Counted from the first letter of the stretch, positions 19,124 to 28,902 are shown. The stretch: 58,655 bases of DNA from Planctomycetota bacterium (GCA_016192525.1 JACPTZ010000064.1:1-58655), one strand, 5' to 3'. Made by a program: numbers and translations. The notes: generated by a model from the sequence alone, not told the origin.

Positions 19124-20506
19124 CTACCCGATTCTCCTCAAATAATCCTCCCGGTCCAGAAACTTCTTCCGCAGGTCCTCGATCCGCTGCTTCACGGTCC
19201 CGGCGCGGGTGGAGGCGTCGGCCGGCGAGCCGGAGGCCACGGCGGCGCCGACCGCATCGGCGTCCACCTGGACGTCGCGCACGAGGGCGATCATCGTCTG
19301 CTCGAAATCGAGGAGCCGCTTGAGGTGCTCCTCCGGGATCTTTCCCGCGAGGAAGGCGCGGGCGTCGCCGAACTTGGCCCCATCGACCTGGGCGGAGAAG
19401 GCATCGAGCACGTCCACGGAGGCCTTGACCCCCTGGACCGCGGCGTCCTGCCTCTGGTCCTGCAACTTGTACTGGGCCGATTGGAGCGTCTGCTTCGCCT
19501 TGGCGAGTTCGCGGACGATCTTGTTGCGGAGGGCCTCGTCGGTAGAGAGCCCCGTCTGGATGGCCTGTGCCTGCTCGCTCGACGGGCCGGGTCGCATCAT
19601 TGCCCAGGCGATGAGGCCCAAGACGACGAGGATGACGATCGCGGCGACGATAACGCCCATGTTGGAGGGCGGCGGGGCGGCCGGGGCCGGCGCGGCGGCG
19701 ATGGTGACCTTCGAGACGGCCGCGCCGGTGTCTCCCTTGTCGTCGGCGACCGTCAACTGCACGGTGTAGGTCCCCGCGGCCGCGTAGGTGTGCTGGATGG
19801 AGGCGGTCTTTCCGGATTGGGTCTTGCCGTCCCCGAAGTCCCAGCGGTACTCGGCGACCTGGCCATCGGGGTCGGAGGCGGTGGCGGCGAATGAGACCGC
19901 CGCGCCGGCTGTCCCGCCGGAGGGGGCGGCGATACTGGCCTCCGGGGGCTTGTTCGCGGTCGGCGGAGGCGGGGTGCGACCTTCTTGGGCCGTCCCCTCG
20001 ACGAGTTCCCCCCAAAGAAGTTCCGCGGTCTCCACGTTGGCGATCTTGAGATCGACGCGGACGACCGCGCGATCGCCCGTGACGCTCGACTCGCGAACCG
20101 TCCCGAAGGCGATGGCATCGACGGAGAGGATCTCACCGAGCCGTTTCAGGGTCTCCTTCTTGAGCAGGTCCTCGTGCTTGATCTGGAAGGCGTGCTCCTT
20201 CAGGACTTGTTCCAGCCGCTCCCGGAGCACCACCGTGAGCTGGGTCTTCGTGAAGGCGTTGGTGAGGACATCGGTGATGCGCCGGTCGCTATCCCCCTCG
20301 AGCGGGTAGACGGCGACGCGCTTCACGGCGCCGAAGTCCTTCGCCTTCACAGCGGCGGCGACCTTCTCCGCCACGGCCTGCGCGGCCTGGTCGAGGAGGC
20401 GGTTGCTTGGGGTCGGGATCTGGGCGTACGCCGACGGCGTCCAGCCAGCGAAAGTGATGAGGAGCATGGCGGCCATTGTTCGGAGCGGGATAGTGTGGAT
20501 GTTCAT
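19124..20506 (-). CDS. CsgG/LpoB-like envelope protein with PKD domain and membrane helix
   Basis: 460 residues. A signal peptide (about 1-29, ending SAYAQ) leads into a region like the CsgG/LpoB/FlgO group: VKRVAVYPLEGDSDRRITDV, then QLTVVLRERLEQVLKEHAF and LGEILSVDAIAFGTV, a pattern of envelope lipoproteins that bind or activate cell-wall or secretion machinery. A PKD domain (about 190-275; YRWDFGDGKT, HTYAAAGTYTVQLTV) follows, then a membrane helix about 283-305 and a helical C-terminus. With both a signal peptide and a helix, the first part should be outside and the helical tail inside (inference). Start 20506 has GGAGG 7 bases upstream. The next gene on this strand encodes the SPFH protein, 168 bases on. 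Confidence 0.82.
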   Translation of the reverse strand: MNIHTIPLRTMAAMLLITFAGWTPSAYAQIPTPSNRLLDQAAQAVAEKVAAAVKAKDFGAVKRVAVYPLEGDSDRRITDVLTNAFTKTQLTVVLRERLEQVLKEHAFQIKHEDLLKKETLKRLGEILSVDAIAFGTVRESSVTGDRAVVRVDLKIANVETAELLWGELVEGTAQEGRTPPPPTANKPPEASIAAPSGGTAGAAVSFAATASDPDGQVAEYRWDFGDGKTQSGKTASIQHTYAAAGTYTVQLTVADDKGDTGAAVSKVTIAAAPAPAAPPPSNMGVIVAAIVILVVLGLIAWAMMRPGPSSEQAQAIQTGLSTDEALRNKIVRELAKAKQTLQSAQYKLQDQRQDAAVQGVKASVDVLDAFSAQVDGAKFGDARAFLAGKIPEEHLKRLLDFEQTMIALVRDVQVDADAVGAAVASGSPADASTRAGTVKQRIEDLRKKFLDREDYLRRIG

Positions 20507-20644
20507 GGCAGATCCTCCAATGCGCCCACTGCTGGATCCGGGTCCTTGCGTCGCCGATCGCAACCGACAAAGTAGTGGTTCGTCCATTCCGCTTCGAGCC
20601 CGTCATCCGGAATCGTCTCACACACCACGTTCGCATGCGCAGAT

Positions 20645-23600
20645 CTACTTCAATGTCGCGACGCAACGGAATCCGGCTCCCCAAGAAGGATAGCTCGTCC
20701 CATGGTCCCAGAGGTTTTTATCTTCGGCGCGATTTGACGAACAGCAACCCTCCGGAGTGCAGTCCCAAGATCCTCCCCGCAACACATGCCCAATAAAAAG
20801 GCCGCCGGCCACTCCGGGTGGATCTTCATGCGGACTACGCGCATAGTACTGCTTGTCATACCAGTCCTGGCACCACTCCCAAACATTGCCGCTCATGTCG
20901 TAGCAACCGAACTCATTGGGCTTCTTCTGCCCTACTGGATGGGTCTTGCCGCCAGAATTGTCTGCATACCACATGTATTTGTCTGGCGGGTCGTCTCCCC
21001 AGTAGAACTCGGTATCAGTACCTGCCCTGCACGCGTATTCCCACTGCGCCTCCGTTGGCAAGCCGAATTGCCTCCCTCCGGTCTGGTCCTTCACCATCTC
21101 GTTCAATCTCTCCATGAACTTCTGGCAGTCCTCCCACGAGACCTTCTCCACAGGCAGGTCGTCTCCTTTCCACTCTGAAGGACTGTCCCCGTGCGCAGGA
21201 ACGACGGGGACGCCCATCACCGCCGTCCACTGCTTCTGCGTCACCTCCGTCGTTTGCATCCAGTAGTCCTGTGTCAACGTCACCTCGTGCATCGGCTTCT
21301 CGTCGTCGTCCCCAGCGTTGCTGCCCATCATGAACTTTCCCACCTTGATTCGCACCAGCTCCATCTTCACCGTCTTGGCGGAATCGAGCCAGATCGTCAC
21401 CGTCCCTCTCCACTTCTTCTCCTCGATCTCCGCGGCCTCCTTCAGTGCGCCCGCCGCGCTATCCCTCAATGCCGTTGCCGCCGCGTCGCCGGGCTTCGCT
21501 CCGAGCGCTTCCGCCGCGCACGCCTTCGCCTTCTCCCAGTCCCCTGACTTCCGATACCCCTCCGCCCGCGTCATCGCGTCGCCATATCGCTTCTCGCGCT
21601 CCGCAGCCTCCTCCTTCAACGCCAGCGCGGTCGCGTCTCCTGGCTTCACCCCTAGTGCCTCTTCAGCCGCAACCTTCGCATTCGCCCAATCGCCCGACTT
21701 GCGAAACTCCTCCCCGCGCGACATCGCATCATTGTACCGACCGACTCGTTCACCCTCGGCGACGCTCTTCCTGAGATTTGTGGCGTCTTCATCAGATGGC
21801 CTTTCCGACAATGCCGTTTCGACCGCCTTCGACGCTGAGATCCAATCGCGTTCTTCCATGCAGACGGTCGCGTTCTCCATCGCGTTGTAATACCGCAAGT
21901 CAGCGTCGATCATCTTCCTCAGGTCAAGGGCCGCCCTGTCACCTTCCTTGGTTCGCAGGGCTTCTTCCAGCAAGGTGGTGGCCTGTCTCAACCGCTCCTC
22001 ACAACGCCGCCATCTCTGCAACGGACGCGTTGTCTCGTCACTTTGACCCTCTTTTCCGAGAGGCGCACTGATGTGAGCCTCAAGATTGCTCAGTGCTCTG
22101 TCAAGAGAACATGCCCCCTGCAGGGCACTCGCGCTCGCCACAAGGGTCCAAAAACGGCCGTCGCGCTCGGCCTCCTCCTTGGCTCGCAACGCTGCCTCAT
22201 CGCCGGGCTTGACATTGAGTGCCTCCGTCACCGCCTCTGCTGCGCCCGACCAGTCCTTCGCCTCGACGCAGGACTTCACGCGCTTCATCGCGTCCGCATA
22301 ACGCCGCTCCCGATCTGCCTCCTCCGCCGCAAGGCGCTGCGCCTCGCGGACACCAGCGACTGCTTTGCGGAGCGAGCCGACGTCGGCGCGGACCGGGCAG
22401 ATCGCCTCCGCTTCCTTTATGCTTCGCTCCGCCCTGTCGGGATCGCCCTTGGCCAGCGCGACATATCCCTCCGATACCACCCTCCCCGCCCGGGCCTCTG
22501 TGATCCACTCATCCACCCGCACCGGATTATCCGCGAACGGGCGCGCCTGCTGGTAGTCACCGACCGCCTTGTCCCACAGCGCCGGTTCGACTTTCGAGGG
22601 CCCGTCGCGTATCCTCTCCTGTGCCACGCCGCAGAGCGTCTTGAACGCGTCCTGCCGGAACTCCGTCCGCGCCTTCTCCAGGTCCGGATTGCCGCCGAGG
22701 GCCTCCTGCAACTGCGCGAGGAGCGCCGCCCCCGCGGCGAATTCTCGCGCCTTCCGATGCGCTTCCACCTTCCCCAGCGCCAGCGCCTTGGCCGCCTTAC
22801 ACCCCTCCTCGATCTCCGCGAGGAACGGACCGAAATCCGGTTCGGTCCCGCATCGAGCACGCGCCTCTTTCAGCGCCGAGAACGCCCCAGACCAGTCCTC
22901 CTGAGAGGCCAGCGTCTCGGCCGCCTCGATCCCCAGCCCCACCTGCGCCTGCGCGCCCAGTCGCGCCTTCTCCGCGGGATCGACGGTGAACGTCCCCACG
23001 CCCTTCAACGCGGCCTGCGCCTCCTCGAACCGACGCCCCGCGATGTGCTCCCGCGCCGCCTGCATCCCCGATCGATTCGCCGACGCGACCTGCAACCCCC
23101 ACGCCGCCGCGAGGAGCGCCAGCACCGCGGTGGCCGCGAGGGCCTTCCTCCGGCGTGACCGTGACTGTCCGCGGCGTGCCTCTTCGAGCCGGGCCGCGAG
23201 CGCGGGATCAGGTCGAAGGGCGAGCGCGTTTCCAAACGCCTCGATCGCCTCCGCGTACCGGCGCTCGTTCAGGCGAGCATCGCCCATCCGACGATGCTCC
23301 TCGATCGTCTTGAGCGCGGTCTCGACCTCGGACTTCACCACCTTGGCCCGCTCGTTCCCCGGGTCGGCCTCCAGGACCGCATGCGCAGCGGCTCGGGCTG
23401 CTTCGAAGTTCTTTCCTCGCAGAACGTCCGCGGCACGCGCGGCTTCCGTATCCGCCCCGGCCATCGAGGCGACCGCCTGTTTCCGAAGCGCCGCCTCCTC
23501 CGGGTGCTCCCTGCGCAGCGTCGCGATCTTGCGGCAGGTCTCGACGACGGCGCGCCAATCCCTCCGGGCTGACTCCAGATTCGTGTTCACGAGGAGATCC

Positions 23601-25810
23601 GCCACCTCCTTCGCGCGAAGCCCCGCCCGCTGGGCGGCTTCGGTGGCGCGCAAAGCCATCTCGATCAGTGCCCTCCATGCGTGCGGCGGTGGAGTGGCGC
23701 TCGCGTACTGCGGAGGCAGCGCGGCGAGCTGCTCCCACACGGACTTCGCCTCCTCGAAGTCGCCTTGCCCGTGCGCTGCTTGCGCGGCGGACTCCAGCTG
23801 CATGGCCTCATCGGTGAATCGACGGATTTCCGCGAGTGCGGTCTCCGACTTCGCGGCGATCTCGCCCGCGGTCTGGAGTTCGGGATTCACTTCGAGGGCC
23901 CGGCGGGCTTCCTCAGCGGCCTTCTCGTAGTCTCCCTCTCTATGCGCCGCCTCCGCGGCGCACTCCAAGGCTGCGGCCTCCTCGATCCGATGCACGACCT
24001 CATCGAGGCCCTTCCGCGCCTCCGGGTGAGCGGGCCATTGGTCGAGCGCGCGTTCGAGGGCCTGGCGCGCCTCTTCCAGCCGGGGCCAGGGTTCGGGGGA
24101 ACTGTCGCGCGAGGTCGCACTACTGGCGTCGCGTTCGCGCTCAAGTCCCGCGGCGCGTCCTCGCGCATACGCCTCCTCCGCTTTCGCCCGGAGTGACCGC
24201 ACCGCACTGCGCGATCGCTCGATCTCTTCAGCGGGACCTCCCAAGCCCTCCGCCCGCGCGATGGCCTCCGCCGCCGCGTCGAGGTCGCGTTTCGCCAGAT
24301 GTTGCGCGGCCTCCGCGATGGCGCGGCGGGCATCCCGGGCGCGGATCTTCCCGGGCAATTCCTGGAGCGCCCGGGTCGCGCGCTCGTCCTTCGGATTGAG
24401 CTGCACCGCCTGGCGGTAGAGCCGCTCCGCCGATTCGTAGTCCTCCCGCTCCGCGTCCATCTCCACCGCGGAGGCCTCCGCCAGGAGCGCGTCGATCTCC
24501 TCCTGTAGTTCCTTCACCTCCGAAAGCCCTTGCCGCGCCTCTTCGTTCCGCGGCTCCAGTTCGAGCGCCCTCTTGTACTCCTTCTCCGCCCGGCCCAGTG
24601 ACCCCGCCTCGCGGTGCGACTTCGCCCGCGCGAGGCACTCCTGCACCTCGCGCCAAAGCGGGATGTTCACCCCGCACCCGGCGCAGTGCTTGGTCCCGGC
24701 CCGCATCTCCCGCTTGCACTTCGGACAGTTCTCGAAGAGGCCCGCCCCGCACTCCTCGCAGTAGCGGGAGTCCTTTGGGTTCTCGAACCCGCACTGCGGG
24801 CACTCCCCCTCCGGCATCTTCTCCCCCTTGGGGCGGCGCACGACCGGCTTCGCGCCCTCGAACTCTTCGAGGAACTCCTCGACGGTGAAGTGGCGATTCT
24901 CGCGGTTCGGCTCCATCGCCTTCATCACCGGATGACGCCACCGCTCCGGCAGGCGCGATTCGCGAGGCGTTGCCGGGGGATCGCCGGTGAGCAGGTGATA
25001 GGCCGTGGCCCCGAGGGAGTAGACGTCCGCCCGGTAGTCCACATTCTTCGCATCCCGGGCCTGTTCCGGGGCCATGTAGTAGGGCGTGCCGAGTCCTTGT
25101 CCCGTACGCGAGAGATCGGAGGATCCCATCATCCGGGCCAGTCCGAAATCCGCCACCTTCGGGACTCCCTCACGCGTCAGGAGTACGTTCGAGGGCTTGA
25201 GGTCGCGGTGGATCACCGCCTTCCGGTGGGCGTGCGCCAAGGCCTGCGCGATCCCCTTCACGATCGGGAGCGCTTCCTCGGGATCGCTCGCCCCCTTGTG
25301 CTGGATGAGCGCGGAAAGCGTCCCGCCCTCCAGCAGTTCCATGGCGAAGAAACGTCCGTGCGGGCTCTCGCCGACGTCGTAGACGGAGACGATGTTCGCG
25401 TGATTGAGCGAGGCGACGGCGCGGGCCTCCTGCTCGAAGCGGGCGATTCCATCGCGGGTGGCGCCGAGCCGGGCGGAGATGATCTTCAGGGCGACGGGGC
25501 GATCGAGCTTGCGATCGCGGGCGCGGTAGACGACGGCCATGCCGCCCTGACCGAGGAGGGACTCGATCTCGTATCGGTCCTCGATCACGGCGCCCGGCGC
25601 GAGGACCTCAACCGCGGGCGCCCAGGCCGGGCCCGTGGGCTGGGCGCCGGTGAGGGAAACGACGGGGCCGGTGGCGCCGCCGGTGGTGGCGGGGTCGTCT
25701 ACAGCAGGGGAGAGTGGGGTAGGGGTGCGCTGCGAGGCGAGATCACCGCCGCACTTCACGCAGTAGCGGTTCGACTCCGGATTCGGGGTTCCGCAGGCGC
25801 CGCAGAACAT
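20645..25810 (-). CDS. Transmembrane Ser/Thr kinase with zinc ribbons, TPRs and FGE-like domain keeping both catalytic cysteines
   Basis: 1721 residues, the largest complete gene here. Zinc ribbon (C3, C6, C17, C20), kinase domain about 77-345 ([29 protein letters not shown]), zinc ribbons about 333-382, TPR/coiled-coil, membrane helix about 887-909, more TPRs, and from about 1483 an FGE/SUMF1-type domain (GKFMMGSN, TEVTQKQW, GLPTEAQWEYACRAGT, NVWEWCQDWYD, RGGSWDCTPEGCC, GAGFRC). After GGSW the two cysteines are spaced as in SUMF1 (C, then C five residues on), so copper binding and formylglycine formation are conceivable; whether the domain lies outside the membrane is inferred from topology. 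No sulfatase gene is in the window. Start 25810 has GAGAGGAT just upstream. Confidence 0.93.
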   Translation of the reverse strand: MFCGACGTPNPESNRYCVKCGGDLASQRTPTPLSPAVDDPATTGGATGPVVSLTGAQPTGPAWAPAVEVLAPGAVIEDRYEIESLLGQGGMAVVYRARDRKLDRPVALKIISARLGATRDGIARFEQEARAVASLNHANIVSVYDVGESPHGRFFAMELLEGGTLSALIQHKGASDPEEALPIVKGIAQALAHAHRKAVIHRDLKPSNVLLTREGVPKVADFGLARMMGSSDLSRTGQGLGTPYYMAPEQARDAKNVDYRADVYSLGATAYHLLTGDPPATPRESRLPERWRHPVMKAMEPNRENRHFTVEEFLEEFEGAKPVVRRPKGEKMPEGECPQCGFENPKDSRYCEECGAGLFENCPKCKREMRAGTKHCAGCGVNIPLWREVQECLARAKSHREAGSLGRAEKEYKRALELEPRNEEARQGLSEVKELQEEIDALLAEASAVEMDAEREDYESAERLYRQAVQLNPKDERATRALQELPGKIRARDARRAIAEAAQHLAKRDLDAAAEAIARAEGLGGPAEEIERSRSAVRSLRAKAEEAYARGRAAGLERERDASSATSRDSSPEPWPRLEEARQALERALDQWPAHPEARKGLDEVVHRIEEAAALECAAEAAHREGDYEKAAEEARRALEVNPELQTAGEIAAKSETALAEIRRFTDEAMQLESAAQAAHGQGDFEEAKSVWEQLAALPPQYASATPPPHAWRALIEMALRATEAAQRAGLRAKEVADLLVNTNLESARRDWRAVVETCRKIATLRREHPEEAALRKQAVASMAGADTEAARAADVLRGKNFEAARAAAHAVLEADPGNERAKVVKSEVETALKTIEEHRRMGDARLNERRYAEAIEAFGNALALRPDPALAARLEEARRGQSRSRRRKALAATAVLALLAAAWGLQVASANRSGMQAAREHIAGRRFEEAQAALKGVGTFTVDPAEKARLGAQAQVGLGIEAAETLASQEDWSGAFSALKEARARCGTEPDFGPFLAEIEEGCKAAKALALGKVEAHRKAREFAAGAALLAQLQEALGGNPDLEKARTEFRQDAFKTLCGVAQERIRDGPSKVEPALWDKAVGDYQQARPFADNPVRVDEWITEARAGRVVSEGYVALAKGDPDRAERSIKEAEAICPVRADVGSLRKAVAGVREAQRLAAEEADRERRYADAMKRVKSCVEAKDWSGAAEAVTEALNVKPGDEAALRAKEEAERDGRFWTLVASASALQGACSLDRALSNLEAHISAPLGKEGQSDETTRPLQRWRRCEERLRQATTLLEEALRTKEGDRAALDLRKMIDADLRYYNAMENATVCMEERDWISASKAVETALSERPSDEDATNLRKSVAEGERVGRYNDAMSRGEEFRKSGDWANAKVAAEEALGVKPGDATALALKEEAAEREKRYGDAMTRAEGYRKSGDWEKAKACAAEALGAKPGDAAATALRDSAAGALKEAAEIEEKKWRGTVTIWLDSAKTVKMELVRIKVGKFMMGSNAGDDDEKPMHEVTLTQDYWMQTTEVTQKQWTAVMGVPVVPAHGDSPSEWKGDDLPVEKVSWEDCQKFMERLNEMVKDQTGGRQFGLPTEAQWEYACRAGTDTEFYWGDDPPDKYMWYADNSGGKTHPVGQKKPNEFGCYDMSGNVWEWCQDWYDKQYYARSPHEDPPGVAGGLFIGHVLRGGSWDCTPEGCCSSNRAEDKNLWDHGTSYPSWGAGFRCVATLK

Positions 25811-25867
25811 GCGAGATCCTCTCGATAGGAGAAGGAGGCGGGCGCCCGGGGCGTCCCGGGCCTCGCC

Positions 25868-25943
25868 CCCTCACCCTACTCTCTCCCCCTTCGGGGGAGA
25901 GGGAACAACAGAAACAACACGCCCTGACGGGCGCACTACGAAC
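25868..25943. repeat. Composite intergenic repeat: hairpin, A-rich tract, GC palindrome
   Basis: A 9-base-pair hairpin (CTCTCCCCC-ttc-GGGGGAGAG, 25881-25901) is followed by an aacaacagaaacaaca tract, the palindrome CGCCC-tgac-GGGCG (25920-25933) and gcactacgaacg. The same order occurs at 30100-30195. It lies between the FlgT-like gene and the kinase, both on the minus strand, and could also act in RNA. Confidence 0.75.
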
Positions 25944-25953
25944 GCGCCCCGGG

Positions 25954-27150
25954 CTATCGCGCCGCCCAGATCCATCCCGGGCCGCGGGCCTTCACCTGGA
26001 GCCGTGCGCCTCGCAGATCCGTGATGTACGAGGCGAGACGGTCGCGCGACTTCCCGTCGATCCCGACACGAAACTGGGCCCCCGAATCGTGGGCCTCGAT
26101 CAACTCGACCCGACGCACCCCTTCCTTCGTCATGAGTCCCTCCTGGATCACGGTGGTGTCGCGGCCCGGCTTGACGCCCGCGATCGAGACCTCCACCTCC
26201 ACGAGGCCTCGACTCTTCCGCACCAGGTCCGCCAGCAGCGGCTCCGTCACCTGCTCCTTCAGGGCCGCGAGCGCCGAACGGGCGGCGTCCGAGGCACTGG
26301 TCTTGCGGGCGCCGTCGGCGGCGCAGTGGCGCGAGATCAGGACCTCCTCGCTCGCAGGTCTCAGCACTTCCAGGTCCGCTTCGGCCTTGAACAGGATCAG
26401 TTCGCCAAGCCGGTCCTTCTCCACGGCCCGGGCGGCGATTCGGATCACCAGGTCGAGCCGGTTCTTTCGCGCGGCCTCGCGGACCTCGTCCGACGCGCTC
26501 CCGACGGTGAGGCCGGTGTCCACCCACGAGAGTCGAAGCCCGCTCTCCGTCAGCGCCCCCTTCACCGCGGACGTCACGTCGCTCGCCGGGCAGCTTCGTC
26601 CCCCTTCATCGAAACTCTCCGAGACTACAAGGGCCAACCGCACCGTGTCAAGGCCGGCGGCCAGGGCGGCGTCCTCGCGGAATCGGACGGAGAGCTTCAC
26701 CCTGTAGATCCCGTCCTGCGCACCTTCTTCGAGCACGTCGTACGACTCGATCGCGCCGCGGGTCTCGGTGCGGATGCGATACTTGGTGAGGACATAGTTC
26801 TCCGAGTCGCGGGTCCCCTGGAGGGTGAGTCCGAACCGCTGTTCGACGGCGTGATGGAGGGCGTTGGCGATGGCCGCCTCGCGGGCCTTTGTGCGGTCGA
26901 GACCGAGGACGGCGAATCCCTCGGCGACGAGGGTGGGAGTCGCGGGTTGCGCGGCCGAGGGCGCCGCTGGAGGTTCCGAACGCCGGGGGGAGGGCTTCGG
27001 TTCATGCAGAGGGGAACTCGGCATCGCCACGGACGGGGCCGCCGTGGCCGGGGACTTCGGCGAGGAGCGACATCCGGGCGGGGCTACCACAGCCGACAGG
27101 ACCAAGGCGAGCGAAAGGAACCGTCGGAGCGATTCTAGCGGATTGCGCAT
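25954..27150 (-). CDS. FlgT-like envelope lipoprotein
   Basis: 398 residues. The signal region ends in PPGC, an imperfect lipobox, and a Pro/Ser/Ala-rich spacer follows. The region from about 85 (AEGFAVLGLDRTKAREAAI, then AVEQRFGLTLQG, and RGAIESYDVLEEG...YRVKLSVRF) follows the pattern of the FlgT N-terminal/LPP20-type domain of envelope proteins. A middle part with a conserved Cys pair candidate and a C-terminal part (LVEVEVSIAGVKPG) recall FlgT, which stabilises an outer-membrane flagellar ring; but no flagellar genes are here, so the domain probably serves another envelope complex. Start 27150 has GGAGG 6-7 bases upstream. An LPP20-like gene precedes it, which suggests paired function. Confidence 0.72.
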   Translation of the reverse strand: MRNPLESLRRFLSLALVLSAVVAPPGCRSSPKSPATAAPSVAMPSSPLHEPKPSPRRSEPPAAPSAAQPATPTLVAEGFAVLGLDRTKAREAAIANALHHAVEQRFGLTLQGTRDSENYVLTKYRIRTETRGAIESYDVLEEGAQDGIYRVKLSVRFREDAALAAGLDTVRLALVVSESFDEGGRSCPASDVTSAVKGALTESGLRLSWVDTGLTVGSASDEVREAARKNRLDLVIRIAARAVEKDRLGELILFKAEADLEVLRPASEEVLISRHCAADGARKTSASDAARSALAALKEQVTEPLLADLVRKSRGLVEVEVSIAGVKPGRDTTVIQEGLMTKEGVRRVELIEAHDSGAQFRVGIDGKSRDRLASYITDLRGARLQVKARGPGWIWAAR

Positions 27151-27169
27151 GACGGGCCTCCTCCTTGAT

Positions 27170-27235
27170 GGGAGGCGCTCGCGCCTCCCGCGCCCCGCCC
27201 CCTTCCCTACCCTCCCCCCTTCGGAGGGAGGGGTA
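27170..27235. repeat. Two hairpins between FlgT-like and LPP20-like genes
   Basis: GGGAGGCG-ctcg-CGCCTCCC at 27170-27189 is perfect. A second inverted repeat (ccctcccccc, ttc, ggagggagggg) follows and ends tactacgga, close to the cactacgaa end of the composite repeats. Neither has a T-run on the minus strand, so a repeat is likelier than a terminator. Confidence 0.6.
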
Positions 27236-27268
27236 CTACGGACTTGGCGCGAACCTGCAGAAGCCGGG

Positions 27269-28330
27269 TTAGTCAATGATGACCACGACGCGACATTCCG
27301 AGAGCGCCTCCCGCAATGCGGGATCGCGCCGAATCTGCGCGGCGACTTCCTCGGACAGGACCAGCGCGGACTCGTCCGGATCTTCGCGAACGTCCATCGC
27401 CTTCACCACGCGCGGGTGCGCCCCGACACGGTCGGCGCGCAACGCCGCCGCGGGGTCGTTCGTGTAGGAGACCAGTCCCCTTTCCCGGACCGCCTCCGAA
27501 TGAGTGCATTCGAGAGCGTACAGCAGCGTCCCGGAGGGGTCAACAATCTTCGGGAATGGGCGGGCCGGATAGAAGAGGCCTCGCGCGTCCACGACCAGGC
27601 CGGTGGCGCCCGCCGGGGTGGGCCCTCGGCGAAGGCCGAGCCCGGCCTTCACGCCCCGCAGAAACAGCGTGGCCTCCGGCACCGAAAGATCGCCGGGCGG
27701 CGCACGCCGGAGCGTGTCGGTGTAGGCCGCCCGCACCCGTTCGGGCTCGGTGGTCATCGCCACGCGCGCCGTCCCGTCGCGCAGCCCCTGACGCGCCACG
27801 GCGCACGACCCGCGCAACATCCCCTCGGTCTTCTCCGTCACGCGGTACGAGCCCATCCGGAAATCGGTCCCCTCCCGCACGGCGGACAACGACACGCCTT
27901 GGTCGCGGGCGAGGAGTTGACGCTGCGCGTCGAGTTCCGCCGCGCCCATCGCCATGAGCCGGGCCTGGGCTTGCAAGAAGGACCCCTCGGGCGGGGCCCC
28001 GCAGCCGACAACCACCCCGTCCCACGGGACGAGCCAATTGGCCTCGTGATCCTGCGGAAGGGGGGCGGCCCCCGCCCGCGCCGCCCCCGATTCCATAGTC
28101 CCCGCGTCCGACAAACCCCCTCCCCCGGCCCCGGTCGGCCGGATCGACACGTTGTGGACCGGGGCGATGCCGCCGGACAGGGCGCCGGCCTCGGCGATCC
28201 CTGACCGGTCGGAGCCCCGGAACGAGTCGATAGCGTCGCCGATGTCGCGGGGGGAGATGTAGCACAGGCCGATCGCGGCGAGCGCGAGCGGCAATCCTGC
28301 ACGGAGTCCGAAGATCATCCAGCGAGTCAT
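27269..28330 (-). CDS. LPP20-like membrane-anchored protein
   Basis: 353 residues. An uncleaved-looking N-terminal helix (LRAGLPLALAAIGLCYI) anchors it. The central part (FLQAQARLMAMGAAELDAQR, then RVTEKTEGMLRGSCAVARQG and TARVAMTTEPERVRAAY) has the pattern of LPP20/FlgP-type envelope domains: a helix rich in Ala ending DAQR, then a strand ending in a small basic motif. The C-terminal third (FLRGVKAGLGLRRG onward) resembles the SIMPL/LPP20 'Fapy' region in being mixed alpha/beta, but I cannot name it. Start 28330 has AAGGAG 8 bases upstream and overlaps the upstream GGDEF-like gene stop as ATGA, so the two are translationally coupled. Confidence 0.7.
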   Translation of the reverse strand: MTRWMIFGLRAGLPLALAAIGLCYISPRDIGDAIDSFRGSDRSGIAEAGALSGGIAPVHNVSIRPTGAGGGGLSDAGTMESGAARAGAAPLPQDHEANWLVPWDGVVVGCGAPPEGSFLQAQARLMAMGAAELDAQRQLLARDQGVSLSAVREGTDFRMGSYRVTEKTEGMLRGSCAVARQGLRDGTARVAMTTEPERVRAAYTDTLRRAPPGDLSVPEATLFLRGVKAGLGLRRGPTPAGATGLVVDARGLFYPARPFPKIVDPSGTLLYALECTHSEAVRERGLVSYTNDPAAALRADRVGAHPRVVKAMDVREDPDESALVLSEEVAAQIRRDPALREALSECRVVVIID

Positions 28331-28887
28331 GGGAGTTCTCCTTCCTCGAGAACCTGGAGGCAGGGCGTCTCCACGACTTCCTCGCCGCGCGCCTTTCGCG
28401 CGGCCTTCCTGGCCATCACGAAAGGGACGGTCCGGTCGACGGCACGGGCGAGCGGCTCCATCTCCTTGCACCACGCTGTGGGAGACCAGGTGAAGGACAT
28501 CCCTTCTTCGGAAGCCACGGCCTCGAGGCGACGCATCAGGTTGAGCGCCCCGGCGCGGTAACTCTCGAAGACGATGACGATCTCGTCGCCGGAGAACCAG
28601 CGGCCGACGAGGTCGCCTCTCCGCATCGGGGTGTCGAGGATCCTCCGGATGCGCCGGTTGACCTCCACGTATCCGAGCAGGTCGTTCATCCGATGGACGT
28701 CGTCGAAGTCGAGGAAAACGATGATGCGGTCGCCGCGCGGCTGAAGGGCCGCGAGCCGTTCAAGGCCGGGCCTGGTGTAGACGCCGTAGGACGCGTCCCA
28801 ACCCAGGCGAACGACCTCGCGACGGAGTTCCTCCATCTCGCGGTCGAGCCCGAAGGCGTGAATGAGGAACGAGCGAAGGGATTTCAT
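28327..28887 (-). CDS. Small GGDEF-derived protein with SGDEI signature
   Basis: 186 residues. It is almost only one GGDEF-like fold: RIIVFLDFDDVHRMNDLLGY corresponds to the DxDxFKxxND metal/GTP region, and MRRGDLVGRWFSGDEIVIVF to the signature loop, with SGDEI in place of GGDEF and one extra residue. An RxxD (RRGD) precedes it, as in inhibitory sites. No PAS, GAF or membrane segment is present; an N-terminal amphipathic helix precedes the fold. With a Ser for the first Gly, cyclase activity is doubtful; c-di-GMP or nucleotide binding is possible. Start 28887 has AGGAGGAG 8 bases upstream. It is coupled to the LPP20-like gene and follows its paralogue by 15 bases. Confidence 0.75.
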   Translation of the reverse strand: MKSLRSFLIHAFGLDREMEELRREVVRLGWDASYGVYTRPGLERLAALQPRGDRIIVFLDFDDVHRMNDLLGYVEVNRRIRRILDTPMRRGDLVGRWFSGDEIVIVFESYRAGALNLMRRLEAVASEEGMSFTWSPTAWCKEMEPLARAVDRTVPFVMARKAARKARGEEVVETPCLQVLEEGELP

Positions 28888-28902
28888 GGCGTCTCCTCCT
28901 GT

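Noticed and set aside
25954-28330. Flagellar genes, from the FlgT- and LPP20/FlgP-like domains
   Set aside because: No other flagellar gene is present, and these folds occur in other envelope proteins.
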